Of a stretch of 64,000 nt of DNA, positions 1-11,790 are shown piece by piece (position 1 is the first letter of the stretch; each line of letters opens with the position of its first letter). The DNA is taken from NCBI GenBank assembly GCA_009760855.2, contig WPIO01000032.1:132501-196500 (forward strand), in the 5' to 3' direction. The stretch comes from Cristatella mucedo. Lineage: Eukaryota > Bryozoa > Phylactolaemata > Cristatellidae. The notes under the pieces were generated by a model. That model made no database searches. It was not told the origin of the DNA and worked only from the letters and a program-made list of their open reading frames with translations. A program made the position numbers and the translations under genes.

Positions 1-3000
1 ACAATTTACCCATAACCTCTCTTAGCTTCACTAGAGAACGAGCGCCCGGGTCCAAGAGACGATCTTCACATTTACGCCACGGCAGTTGAAGGTCTGTCCT
101 CGGCAAAATTCTGGCTCTAACTCTATTCCAAGACATTTTGCTAAAACGTAGAATCGTCAATTGACGTCACGCACATTTCGCGTCCCTCATTATTAGCGTA
201 TCGGCGATCATTGTATCTCTTTGGGTTATTAAGACGCTTGGCTTTCCCCGCTCCCAGGTTATTATAGGCCAGCAAACGCAGCGAAATACGATGCTCAGCA
301 TATCTTGAACAATTGCTGCCATGAGCTGTCGGCAGTAATGAGCAAGCTATGTACCTCGGCTGAAGAGGTGCGTTCCAACCATTCCCGGGTGCTGGCATGA
401 CCGTGTCTGTCAGTGTAAGAATCACGTCATTTTTACCTGAGCATACCTTGCGAACCGATACCCAGCGCTGGCTCACACAGAAACGCTTCTTTTATCGTCC
501 TCTCATTGGGCGGCTCGAATGCGAATCTCAGCGAAGCTCGTTCTTTTATTTGGGGCGCAAACGCCTTACGACCGCGTGAAGACGACGACGACGATGATGA
601 TGATGATAATTATATGTAGCAGTTTGTTAATAAAGAGGCACAGCTTCTGGTATGCAATATTTCTAATAGCCCGCCTACTACTGCACTTTATGCCTAGGTC
701 ATTAATTGCTTTAGAATCGTAGCTACCATAGTGGCTCCCATCATTGTACCCACGAGGGCTGATCGAATCAAATAAATAGCCATGGAGCAGCTCGCTTCCG
801 CAGTGAAGCGCTTAATGGCTGCAGCAAAATAATTTACGAATAAGTTTCTGCCAGCTTTCAGCAACTAACCTTGGTTTCCCGCCCCCCCCGCCCCTCCCTA
901 GTTCCGCATCTAGCCAAGATGGGAAAATCACGGCGAGGTGCTTGCATTTGAACCGGGTCACGGAAGTTGAGTCCTGCCGGTAGCCACTCTGTATCTTCCG
1001 CTATTAGCCTGTAAAGGCCGCCGATGCGCTTCTGCTGCTAAATATAAATCATGCTTCTTTGAATCGGATCATTGTGAACTTTTTTACTTTGTACGCCCCT
1101 GCTCATTAGACTTCTGCAAAGGAGTTAAGTCTTCAAAAATAAACGTCATGCGCATTCCTCGTACTGAATTATTAGCCTATCGCATATCATTGCATCCCTT
1201 CTAGCATGCAAAGGGGCTTGGCTATTCTCATATCTTGACACCGTAGAAGCGCTTCGTGGTACCTGAAGCGGTGTCCTAGAACCTATGTGCAGGCTCCACA
1301 TGACCCGTGGCATGCGTGACCTTATAGATGTCGCAAGTGCCAGCACTACGCCTATTTGGTCTCCTCTTTGGCAAACTCCACAACGTCTATTTTGTCGCCG
1401 GAAAATTGTGATATCCAGCTGACTGATCACACTAGCACCTTCTCGAAGGGAAGGTGACAGTGAATCCAGTGTTTCAATCAGAAATGACGAGCCATTGGCT
1501 AACTTTTCAAATCAAGCAGTGAGTAAAGAAAAGAAGGCACATCATTCAGCGATAATTTAATAGCGAGTTTCATTGCATGCTGACAACAGCCCACTCCGAA
1601 TGCCGTTTTGGCACTCTGTGATCTAAGTCGGCATTTGTTTATGGACATCTGCAAAGTTTTATGAGCAGAGAAAACGCAAGAGGGTACTTTGCCACGTTGA
1701 GAACCCTAGGCTTTCTTGTACAGAAGATAAGTATGTGGTAGTAATTTGTAATAATTCTGTCAAGCTGTTATATGGTGCTTAGATTTTCAATAACACCATT
1801 TTAAAAATAAACTCACTGCCTATTATCTGAACAATGAAAGTGTTTATTCAGTTCATTTTTTTATTCGAAGCATTGTTAAAATGAGGAAAGACACGCAATT
1901 GCATTGATGGCGAAGTTAAAAGATTTTGCTATTAATCAGTTAGCAAGATTGCTACAACTAGGTACGTACCTGCTGGTCTCCTTACAAAGATTCTCTGACA
2001 TCTACGACTTGAGCTCGAAATAAAAGCTAGCTAATAAGTTGATAAAAATATACATACGCCTCCTCTCATCTTGAATGTTTTGCTGATTGTAGGAAAGAAA
2101 AGACGGGTCTATTTAGAAGTTCTCTGTGAGCAATAGGTCTCCTTGGCGTTCAAATCGCCATCTGATTTGGTCCCAAGCTCTTGTCAGCCTATCACAACAC
2201 GTGAGCTTTAAAATCTATTAGTGAAATTTGCTTCTGCTTTGTGGCCCTGTACTTCTAGACACCAACCAACCCTTATAACTTGCAGTTCCGCAAATTTACT
2301 GTTTCGTGCTTCTGGCTCAAGTGAATATTGTTTTCAGTACTCATCTCCTTCTCTTCTCCTTCATCTTCAGTACGCATCTCCTTCTTTCACGTAGTTTTTC
2401 CTACTTTCACGATTCATACTCAGCAGTCTCAATTTCGTCTCTGACAGACTGACAAAATAGACTTACTTAAATAAGCCCTGAAAAAGAGGCCCATCAAATT
2501 CTCCTCTAAAAAGCAAAAATAGCTCAATGAAATTAATACCAACAAAGAGTCCACGTCAGAAATGCCCAATATTGATATTTTAAAGACGATTTAATCCTTT
2601 CTTTTATTTCTAACAACTAATAATGGCCAACTAAAACTAATCGAATCTCATTCAAAATACATGATAATACGGGGAGAGAATGTTTTTTGTTGCCGGTTGA
2701 AATATTAGTTAAGTGCTACAAATGTAAAGGCCATTATACAGAAGGTCGTGTGTTTTTATTTTTCTTGAAAATTATTGCAATGAATTGCAAACTCCATAAA
2801 AAAAATTATTCGCTTTCAAACTAGTTAAATTGACTGAGCTGGTGTGCAAGAGCAATTTTACCTTGGGCTATTTTGTGGGCAGGCTATTATGTTGGAGCCG
2901 TTTTATCCTAGACTATTCCGACGCCATACGCTAAGCGTCGATGAGCTTGTTGAGAGCTAACTATGCGCATACGCTTTTTGAATTCATCTGCAGCTTGATG

Positions 3001-3197
3001 CCTTTTAGGAGTAACCGCAACTCAATAAATTTTACATGCTTACATCCTACGGAGATCAAGTACGAGAGCTGCTGTCAATCAAAAATATTTTTTTTTGCAA
3101 GAGAAAAGTGATCTCGGAAGATATGTGTATACCATCGAACTCTTGATTGACTCTCCTTTCGCTCTACTCTTACTCTGTGGATTAGGCCCCTGGCATA
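1..3197. other. AT-rich non-coding stretch, no gene recognised
   Basis: Open frames here are short (up to about 110 codons), overlap on both strands and resemble no family I know. A short GAC/GAT microsatellite lies near 578-607 and a C-rich run near 883-897. No splice-bounded exon, LINE or SINE could be recognised. The stretch is probably intergenic or old decayed repeat. Confidence 0.5.
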
Positions 3198-4287
3198 AGA
3201 TAATAATAATGATAATAATAATAATAATGGGCTTGATAAAGCGCCCTCAGAGAGCTCAATCTCTTTCTAGACACTTTAGAATTGCTACAAAGGAAACGCG
3301 ATACTGAGATAGGACCTGAACCACTGCAGAGCAGTGCCAGTGATGCCCAGGCGAGATGAGAGGCGCTCTAGAAGAACTTTGTGATCAATAGTATCAAAAG
3401 CTGCCGAAAGATCGAGCGAAACAAGCAGAGACACTCTACCTATGCCTGAATTCCTAAGTAGGTCGTTGTACACCCTAAGCAATGCTGACTCTGTGGGGTG
3501 ATTAGCTCTAAAGCCAGACTGGAACTTACTAGCAAGGTTTCAAGTTTCAATATATGAGTTCAGCTGGTCCGCCACGACCCGTTCCAGTGTCTTTGATAGG
3601 AATGGTAGAAGGAAGACTGGGCGGTAGTTGCTCAAGTTCTCTTGGTCTAGTGTCGCTTTCTTGAGAAGTTGCCTGACTACAGCTTTTTTGAAAGGCGCTT
3701 GGACATGACCTGAGGCTAATGACATATCAATTATGTTAGTTATGCATGGCAGCAGCAGATCAATACAACGTAGGAGCAGGACAGTGGGAATAGGGTCCAA
3801 AGGACTTGTTGTCTTCTTTGATTGAGATATGAACTTCAGGACGAGATCACTAGTGACCTGCTTAAATGTAGACATTGAGGTGCAGCCAGGAATCGGGGAA
3901 CAGCATTCTAAGGGTGATGTTGTCATCACAGGAATGGACTCCCTGATGCTGTCTATCTTCTGCTCAAAGAATCGAGAGAAGCGATCGGCTAGATCATTAC
4001 AGGGAGCATCAGGTAAGGAGCTAATCTGGGATCGGTTGAGTAGATGTTTGACCGTCGACGTCAGCCTTTTTTGATTGTGCATCTATGATTCAACAATGTT
4101 TTTATAGAAGCTAGACTTTGCCTTTGCTAGGATCGATTGGTACGACCTACAGTAGTCTTCATATGCCTGTCGATGGACAGTCAGTCCAGATCTTTTGAAT
4201 GATTTTTCAAGCTTTCGCTTAGTAGACCTGGCTAGTCTAATGTCTGTGGTAAACCATAGGCCGTATGGGCGAGGGCGCACAGTGATG
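3198..4287 (-). mobile_element. L2-type LINE, reverse transcriptase part, internally deleted
   Basis: On the minus strand this encodes the N-terminal linker and first half of an L2-clade reverse transcriptase. It starts near 4280 with a block containing GLWFTTD, and continues through SPLDPIP, LSNYRPV and LDLSAAFDTIDH to LQWFRSYLS near 3310. One in-frame stop lies near 3540. The reading then jumps directly, at about 3300, into the LINE 3' untranslated end (the GCGCCCTCAGAGAGCTCAAT block). That end finishes in an ATT-type microsatellite at 3198-3230. The palm motif with the catalytic YADD and the C-terminal third of the ORF are therefore deleted, and the copy cannot be active. Other copies here (6375-8862, 54121-54930) supply the parts missing from this one. 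Confidence 0.88.
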
Positions 4288-6370
4288 AAGCCGATAGGAT
4301 GCCATTTCTATGACAAAATCTTATCTGCAATTACCTAAAGCCAGCCAACCAATCAAAGGTGCCGCCTTAGGTACGCTACGCCTTTCTCCTTGCAACGAGC
4401 AAGGCTGCTCTCCGACGGCTGTGCTATTCATCACAATATGAAGATATAAAGACAAGATTACGACATCAGTTAACTGCTGGCCTTTATTTAATCTCTTTAT
4501 ATATGCTTTAATTCATTAAGCATTTCATTTAATTCAGAAAAAATACTATTTTGTTTGGGTTCAACGTCTAGATACCTCTGCCTCATCACACTCATCTCTT
4601 CCATCTAGGCAGTCTTACCAACCAGCTGTCGTGCGCCAAAAGCTGAAGCTGACAGATAAAAATGAAAATAAAAATCCACCTTTTCGGAACTATGAGTTAC
4701 TTCGATTCTTGTGCTAACACTAACTGTTTGATACTTCAACCGAGCCTGCATTATTGCCCGCCCACTTTTGTTTCAAGCTGACGTCAAAACATAAGCACAG
4801 TAAGTTTTCAAAAGTGACGTTTGACCTCATAGTAGGGATTTTGCCAAAGATGGATATCACATGCTGAGAAAAAATGATTTTAAATGTTTTACCTTCTCCA
4901 AAATTGCTCGTCACTGTTAATGCATTAATACCATGCACCACAGTCCAATGCGGTGTTGTCAACTTCTTTTCGGACCTTCAAATTTCCCTACATAAACAAA
5001 AGAAGATTGTAAAACATTTGATATAAAGCATTTGATGTAAAACATTTAGCCTGCAGCAATTGCAGTTTTTCTATCGCTTGCTTCACGAAGTAATCTCCAA
5101 TTTGTGTAGCGGCACCACAGTGACAGCTCCTCCTGTCTGCCTTCATTGAGAAGTGGCTGCGAAGAAAGGCAATAATAGTTGCTCGGAGAATGGCTACGGA
5201 AAGTCTTTTTTAATAATATGATGGATCCTTATATTTCTTTTCATCACTATTCATTCGATTTAGTACAATGCGAGATTCCTCTTTCTATACAGCCAAAGAA
5301 TTGGAACAATTCTAACAGGTACACTGACATGTGAACTCGAAGAGAAATTTGTCTTCAACGAGGAAAAACTAGCTCTGACTGATCCAGCAAAATCGGCAGG
5401 TGACAACGGCCAGGAAGTTACTTTGCACAATTATTGGATCTGCAATGCTTACAATTTTGAGAAAATTTTAGTACCAGTGAACACAGTACAAAAATGTGCA
5501 CATACAGATGAGCCCATGCAACATTGATTCATTTGCATTCAAGCACACTTACAATAATGTGTACACTGTCAACTTGTTCGAATTTTGTAATCGTGAAAGT
5601 GTGAAGTTACCAGTGCCTGTAGTAGTACCTGATAAAAGATTGAGCTACTATTTCTAATATAATTTAAAAATTATTCTCCTAAGATCAAAAGGATTCTTAA
5701 TTTATTCAGAGCAGGACACTCATATTTGTACGTGTTTGCTTCAAGACTAACCGGTCAACGCAGAATGTAAATCGAAGAGTTGGCCGCACTTTCGAAAACG
5801 AAAAAATCTTTTCTGGGGATTTGAAAGGTGAGCTGCCTATTATAAGCATACCGTATGCTATGAATATGCCTAACGTGTCACTCCACGCGTCATTAAACGC
5901 ATCTAAAACCATATCGAAACGTATCCTGCTCATGCACCGAAGACAGCTAATGCATCCGCGCGTCAATAATTGGCCCGTGATCCTCGTAAAGCCTCGTTCA
6001 GGTTCTGGCCGCGAAGTTTTGAAAAGGCACCTATCACTCCAGCGAGCCGATTCGCCGTTGTATTGTGCATTTAATTAGAGATATCTGTGAGGGTAAAGTC
6101 CTGGAGGAAGTCAATAAATTCTAGCTTGCCTAAAATATCCAAAGTCCGAATGTAAGATCGGATTTTAATATTGCTATCCAAAACGGAATAAACAAGTGTA
6201 AAATACGTAAGTAAGAGCACCAAAAACAACTTTTGTTAATCTCGTAAAGTCATTTTTATATTATTAATAATAATAGGCCGTTTGCATAAAACCCTATGAG
6301 AGCCAAATCCCTATCGAGGCTTCAAAACCTGCTCAAAATTACCAAACGTTGTTGATGTTGCACGGTGTCA
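4288..6370. other. Non-coding stretch, no gene recognised
   Basis: AT-rich sequence with only short ORFs of no recognisable family. A possible worn LINE tail lies near 6260-6310 (AT repeats followed by a block like the complement of the L2 3' end). Nothing else could be supported. Confidence 0.45.
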
Positions 6371-6374
6371 CGCT

Positions 6375-8862
6375 TTGACGTCCTCCTCCTCCTCCTCTAA
6401 AATAACCAGCAAATCGCGAAACCTCAAGACCCTTGACATCGATGTTGTCCGTGCAAGAATATCTGCCTCACTTCTCCTGCTGCTCATTCCTCCTTCCGAC
6501 CTGTCAAGGTTGGTAGATAGCAACAGTACGACACTAGCTGACATGCTCGACGAGTTTGCACCTCTGACTAAGCGAACTGTGCGCCCTCGTATAGACGGCC
6601 TATGGTTTACCACAGACATTAAACTAGCAAGGTCTACTTTGGGTCGTATCAATCGATTCTAACAAAGGCCAAGTCTAGCTTCTATAAAGATAATTTTGAA
6701 TCACAGATGCACAATGCAGAAATGCTGACTTCGAAGATAAACCATCTCCTTAACCGCCCCCTGGTTGGCTCCTTACCTAATCATTCCTGTGATGATATAG
6801 CTGATCGCTTGCCGCCTTCTTTGTCAAGAAGATAGACAAGATCAGGGAGTCCATCCCTGCGATGGCAGCGACCCCCCCCCCCGCCTAGAATGCTGTCCGT
6901 CGATTCCTTGCAGCACTTCATTCAAGCAGGTCACTAGTGACCCCGTCCTGAAGCTCATGTCCGAATCATAAAAGACAAGGCCTAAGACCCTATTCCCACT
7001 GTCCTGCTATTACGTCGCATTGATCTGCTGCTGCTGCCATGCATAAATAACATTATTAATCTGCTGTTAGCCTCAGGTCATGTCCCAGTACATTTCAAAA
7101 AAGCTATAGTCAGGCCGCTACTCAAGAAATCGACACTAGACAAAGAGAACTTGAGCAACTGCCGCCCAATCTCCCTTCTACCATTTCTATCAAAGACGCT
7201 GAAGCGAGTCGATGCAGACCAGCTGAACTCATAAATTGAAACTTCAAACCTTGCTTGTAAGTTTCTGTCTGGCTTTAGAGCTAATCACTACATAGAATCA
7301 CCATTGCTTTGGGAGTAAAATGACCAACTTAGGAATGAGGACATGGGTAGAATATCTCTGCTTGTTTCGCTCGATCTTTCGGCAGCTTTTGATACTTTCG
7401 ATCGCCAAATCCTTTTTGAGCGCCTCTCATTTCACCAGGGCATCACTGGCACTGCTCTGCAATGGTTCAGGTCCTATCTCAGTGGGAGACTCCAGAGTAT
7501 TGACGTGAATGGACAAAGATCATCCGAGGCATCTCTGAAATATGGGGTACCTCAGGGCTTCGTGCTAGGTCCGGTTCTTTTCACGGTTCATACTCTCCCT
7601 CTTGCGAATGTAATTGCCAAGCATAATCAAGGCTTTCACTTCTATGCGGATGACAATCAGTTGTACTTTTTCTCTGATTTTTCCCAGCTCTTCAGCGCGT
7701 TGAATTCTCTCAACTCCTGTGCTGCATGTATTGATGACATCCGCACATGGATGGCAGCAAATTTTCTTAAATTGAATGATGATAGAACTAACTTACTAGT
7801 TACGGGCAAACCTAGTGTGATTCAGAAATTGGAAAGGATAAAGCTCAAAATCGGCTCTGCCAGCATATCTCCTGTTGAATTTGCACGAAACCTAGGTGCT
7901 ATGCTCCTAACTGACCTTTCGTTAGAAAACTACGTTAGCTCCACAATCAAGTCTGCCTACTTTCAGCTATGTAACGTTGCTAAAATTCGGGCTTGTTTAG
8001 ACAAGGATTGAGCATGGAAAAGCGTACAAGCCAGCATGCAAAAGCGCACAAGAAGACCCTCACAGCCTCTGATTAGCAGGACCCCTAGTTACTAACTAGC
8101 ACTGAATTATCAAGTGAATTATTATTAAGGACACCACGTCTTAGTTGGTCAATGCATTTGCGACATCCCTTCTTGACTTCTGTAACTCACTGCTTGCTGG
8201 TCTACCATCAAATGCAAGCAGGCGCTTACAGCTGGTGCAAAACTTTGCAGCTAGGCTTTTCTGTCGTGAGCGTCGCAGTTGCCACATCACACCCCTTCTC
8301 GCCGACCTGCACTGGCTACCAGTCAAGCAACGAATCGGCTTCAAGGTATTATCGCTCACTTTTAGGTCCCTTCATTTTTTGGCTCAAGCCTACCTATCAG
8401 ATCTACTGCCCCACCAGGCTAAGTACCGTATCACCTGCTTTTCGGAATCTAACTGTATACCCATACCTCGTACAAACCTCGAATCCTTTGGAGACCGTGC
8501 ATTTAGTTCGTATGCTCCCAAAGCCTGGAACTCACTTCCGACTTGCTTCATGACATCCCCTAACTTACCCACATTTAAAAAGAAATTCAAAACGCACCTA
8601 TTTATGACCGCATTTAGTACGTCCCTGTGATTCGTCCTTGATGTGCTTATGCGTGCTGACATTGTTGAATGCTGCCACTAACCACTCTTGCATGCTGACC
8701 CTGTGCATGTCACCCCTAAACATGGTATTCTTGCTGTTTATCAAGCATGATACCACTCACCATTCGATCGTGTTTTCTTTGCAGCAAACGTAAAGCGCCT
8801 AGAGAGAGATTGAGTTCTCTGAGGGCGCTTTATCAAGTGTATTATTATTATTATTATTATTA
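6375..8862 (+). mobile_element. L2-type LINE, longest copy, frameshifted
   Basis: A 5'-truncated L2-clade non-LTR retrotransposon that keeps most of its reverse transcriptase. It reads from the linker after the endonuclease (RNLKTLDID near 6420; DEFAPLTKR near 6555), through the fingers and palm (SLDLSAAF near 7365; PQGFVLGP near 7550, usually PQGSVLGP; the catalytic FYADD near 7640; AANFLKLNDD near 7760). It ends with the C-terminal thumb-like region (LLDFCNSLLAGLP, LHWLPVKQRI, FGDRAFSSYAPKAWNSLP) near 8165-8560. Several frameshifts and stops between 6660 and 7340 break the frame. A 115-120-bp foreign segment is inserted at about 8011-8127. The 3' untranslated end has the family block AAGCGCCTAGAGAGAGATTG and closes with ATT repeats at 8842-8862. 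The copy is dead but is the best local reference for the family. Confidence 0.92.
8011..8127 (+). mobile_element. Short SINE-like element (family D) inserted in the L2
   Basis: This interrupts the L2 reading frame between an ACAAGGAT block and ACCACGTC, which are adjacent in the other L2 copies. The segment contains CAAGCCAGCATGCAAAAGCG and TTACTAACTAGCACTGAATT and ends in TATCAAGTGAATTATTATT, close to the L2 tail TATCAAGTGTATTATTATT. AAGGA occurs on both sides (AAGGAT before, AAGGAC after), which looks like a target-site duplication. It has no coding capacity. The likely reading is a very short retroelement copied by the L2 enzyme. Confidence 0.65.
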
Positions 8863-8950
8863 TAAGCCAGCATGCAAAAGCGCACAAGAAGACCCTCACA
8901 GCCTCTGATTAGCAGGACCCCTAGTTACTAACTAGCACTGAATTATGCAC
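8863..8950 (+). repeat. Second copy of SINE-like element D
   Basis: Starting directly after the ATT tail of the L2, about 80 bp match 8028-8110 almost perfectly (AAGCCAGCATGCAAAAGCGC ... TAGCACTGAATTAT). The copy differs at its 3' end, where it continues into unrelated sequence and lacks the ATT tail. Its position suggests either a second insertion at the LINE's 3' end or read-through co-copying. Confidence 0.7.
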
Positions 8951-9049
8951 TTGTAAGAACACACAGAACCCAGGACAAATAAAGATAAATATCTGCTGGA
9001 GTGAATGAGATACTAAGCATATCAAATGAGTCTTTCATTAAGACTTGCA

Positions 9050-9150
9050 GTAATAATAATAATAATAATAATATCTGTCATTTTTATAGCACCACAAGAG
9101 AACTAAATTTTGATAAAAGCACGTTTTAACTCTCTCCAAGATAATTAATA
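9050..9150 (-). repeat. Worn LINE/SINE 3' tail
   Basis: An (ATT)n run (read on the minus strand) is followed by a block containing the complement of AGTTCTCTTGTGGTGC, a degraded form of the L2 family 3' end. No coding part is attached. Confidence 0.45.
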
Positions 9151-9357
9151 GCTAAGGGTTAGTGATATCCTCTTTATTGCCTTCCGACATCAGGCGCTGC
9201 TAATGCTTCTTGTTCCTTGCAGACTTCTCTTCCGAAAATCGAAGTCCTTGCGAACATCGTATGCGGCACAAATAAAGCTGAGACCTGTTTAAAGCATGCT
9301 TTTTTATTTGACCGTAGCGCGTAAGCAACTACGTACCTATGGACGTATAGACGCTTA

Positions 9358-9500
9358 CTAGTTTGGCCTAGCAGTAAAGATGCTGGCCCGACCAGGGTCA
9401 AGGTGAATGTGTTTTATGACGTAGGTCGTGGGCTCAAGCCCCGTGGCATATGTGAAGCGACTGAATAGATATTACTTTCTCTTAGGGTTATGTGCAAATG
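9358..9500 (+). mobile_element. tRNA-derived SINE with L2-like tail (family B)
   Basis: The 5' part is tRNA-like: an A-box-like TTGGCCTAGCAGTAAAG near 9362 and a B-box-like GGGCTCAAGCCCC near 9430. The 3' part (GCGACTGAATAGATATTACT, TTCTCTTAGG) is related to the L2 3' end. Two more copies lie at 22018-22175 (-) and 41685-41815 (+). Confidence 0.75.
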
Positions 9501-9919
9501 AATTACCTATTTATATTCCTTACTGCTTGAATCTGGGTCCCCTATACTGCATGGGCGGTTGCTTTAGATTCACCAACTGTTAGTAACCTGCCTATTAGGT
9601 ACGATCGTACCTGCCTATTATCGTTTCATTATCGTCTTTCAAAGATGCCTTCATAGATGTGGTTACTGTTGCTAGTGTTCTTGAAGTGGCCATTAACACA
9701 AGAAAATATAAGCATAGCCGAAGCCGAAGGTCGATGCCGAAAGCTTCGCTCTCTCTTCGCTTTTCGTAGCATTGTTTCGAGCCACCCAGTGCGATCTTCT
9801 GCTGCTGTTAATCACTTTAACTTAGTTGGCATCAGGCCTGCTACATTTCCGGCGATGCATCCAACGGCAGTCTGTAAAATTCTCGCTCAATGTGCAATAA
9901 AATCACAGTAGTGCATGAC

Positions 9920-10860
9920 ATTATTACTGACCAAAATTTCGGCCTGTTCGCCTTGACGAGACCTGGCTGAAATCGCCTAACCGCCCAGCCATAGCGACGC
10001 TACTCCAACAGCCTTTTTCTTTTTCATACCTCTTTATCATGAAAACTTGTGGTGGAATCGCCATTATCTCAAATTAATCTCTCAACTGCCCCCCCCCCGT
10101 ACCAAGTCTTCCTTTATCTCTGATTTCATTTCAATTCTGCTTGCAAGAAATCAATCTTTCCTTACTATGGGTTATTTAACATTTATTTTGACAACGTATC
10201 TGACACCTTAACTGCCAAAGTTCGTAGGCTGACAGACTCATTTTTTTGTGGCTCATTTGCGAGACCCTACTCAGAACAAGACTCACACAATCTATGTAAT
10301 TTTCTTCTACAGCTGCGTGTGATCACCACTAATTACCACCAAATTCTGCTTTTCTGCCTCCATACAGATCTTATTCAGTCTACAGTGTTTTTTCCTTCTC
10401 ATCTAAAGTCACCTATGAATCCCGAAACTTCAAGACTCTTCATATCGACACTGTCCGTGTGAGAGTATCTGCTTCGCCTCTGCTGCTCATTCCCGCCAGT
10501 CTTTATTGGTGGAGAATGCTACGACACGATGCGAGATGACATTCTCGACGACTTCGCACCTCTGACTTGCGCACTGCGTGCCCTCACCCAGACGGTCTAT
10601 GGTTCAACGCAGACAATAAACTACCTAGGTCTACTAAACGCAAACTTGAAAAAGCATACAAAAGATCAGGGCTGACTGTCCATCGACAGACATACGAGGA
10701 CTACTGTATATCGTACCAATCGATCAAAGCAAAGGCCAAGTCTCGGTTCTATAGAAACATTGTTGAATCACAGATGCACAATCCAAAAATGCTGATATCG
10801 ACGATCAACCATCTCCTCAACCGCTCCCAGGTTGGCTCCTTACCTAGTGATCCTTCCTAA
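9920..10860 (+). mobile_element. L2-type LINE: endonuclease plus start of RT, truncated
   Basis: Reading in shifting frames gives an endonuclease segment (DETWLKSPN near 9957; CGGIAI near 10050). After a decayed region comes the linker (ESRNFKTLHID near 10420) and the RT N-terminal block (STKRKLEKAYKRSGLTVHRQ, SRFYRNIVESQMHNPK, INHLLNRSQVGSLP) to 10857. The copy stops abruptly there, joined to AATATAAATTTTAAAATATAAG repeats. The 3' half is missing. The endonuclease part makes it the most 5'-extended plus-strand copy in the window. Confidence 0.8.
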
Positions 10861-10919
10861 AATATAAATTTTAAAATATAAGCATATCCAGATCTTTTAA
10901 AATATAAGCATATCCAGAG

Positions 10920-11790
10920 GGATCGCTTGGTCAGTGGTTTTGAACGCTGCAGAAAATATCATGAGCGACATTCGCGGAGAGACCCTATTCTGATCAGCAT
11001 CTGTTCTCAAGGTCATTTTAAACCAAAAGTCAAGTATTTTCTGCGGAACGGCTATTCCCAAGTCCCGATGGGAAGTTGCTCACAACCTCTGATGGACTGA
11101 GGCAGCATTTCCGCTGCTGGGTCACCGTCCGTTCAATCGACTTAGGTAAGAGTGGTGGCGGAGGCAAGACAACAGTTACTTGACCTCTCAAGACCTAGGG
11201 TAGGCTTTTTGTAAGTGGCTTTTAATGAAAACAGCAGCTTCTTTATGAGATGGGATGTCAACACTAACCAGTAACACATTTGCATTATTCGTTTGTGCTT
11301 GGAAGCACAAGATCTGCAAGCATTACGAGGATAGCTGCTGGTAGCTCAGGGTCCAGAGAGGACTTGCGGACTCTTTAGCCTGGGATACAGGCATGAAGAT
11401 GAGCAGGATTGAAATGCGAGGTTGCAGTCCGGCAGAGAGAGAAGTGAGGAGAGTGAGGTCTCGCATGCCTTTTTATCGTAATCTAAGAACAGTTTTGAAA
11501 AACGCTCAACCAAGTCCTCGCTAGGATCACTAGATGCATGGTTGTTTGCGAGCGATTAAGATGGTCAATATTGAATATTACCTTTTTTGGGTTATTGGTT
11601 TCGTAATTCGACTATTTCTTCGTAACAGCATTTTTATAGCAATAGTAAAATGGGTTGGTATGACTTACAGTAATCCTCGGATGCTAGTTGTTGGGCTGCG
11701 ACTCTCGACTTCTTGGCAGCCGTTTAAAGCTCTACGTCTAGTATTCCTCGCTTTCTTTTCCACGGCCGTGAACTAACGGGCGTCTGACCA
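10920..11790 (-). mobile_element. Old, highly diverged L2-type LINE relic
   Basis: On the minus strand, broken frames can be lined up with the RT N-terminal half of the other copies. A YKNAV...NNPKK...HLNRSQ block near 11560-11650 corresponds to FYKNIVESQMHNPK...HLLNRSQ. Downstream, SLDPELPAAILVMLADLVLP near 11330 corresponds to SPLDPIPTVLLLRCIDLLLP, and LLPKSIERTV near 11120 corresponds to LPFLSKTLERVV. Divergence is much greater than in the other copies and stops are frequent, so this is either an ancient insertion or a different L2 subfamily. Confidence 0.65.
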
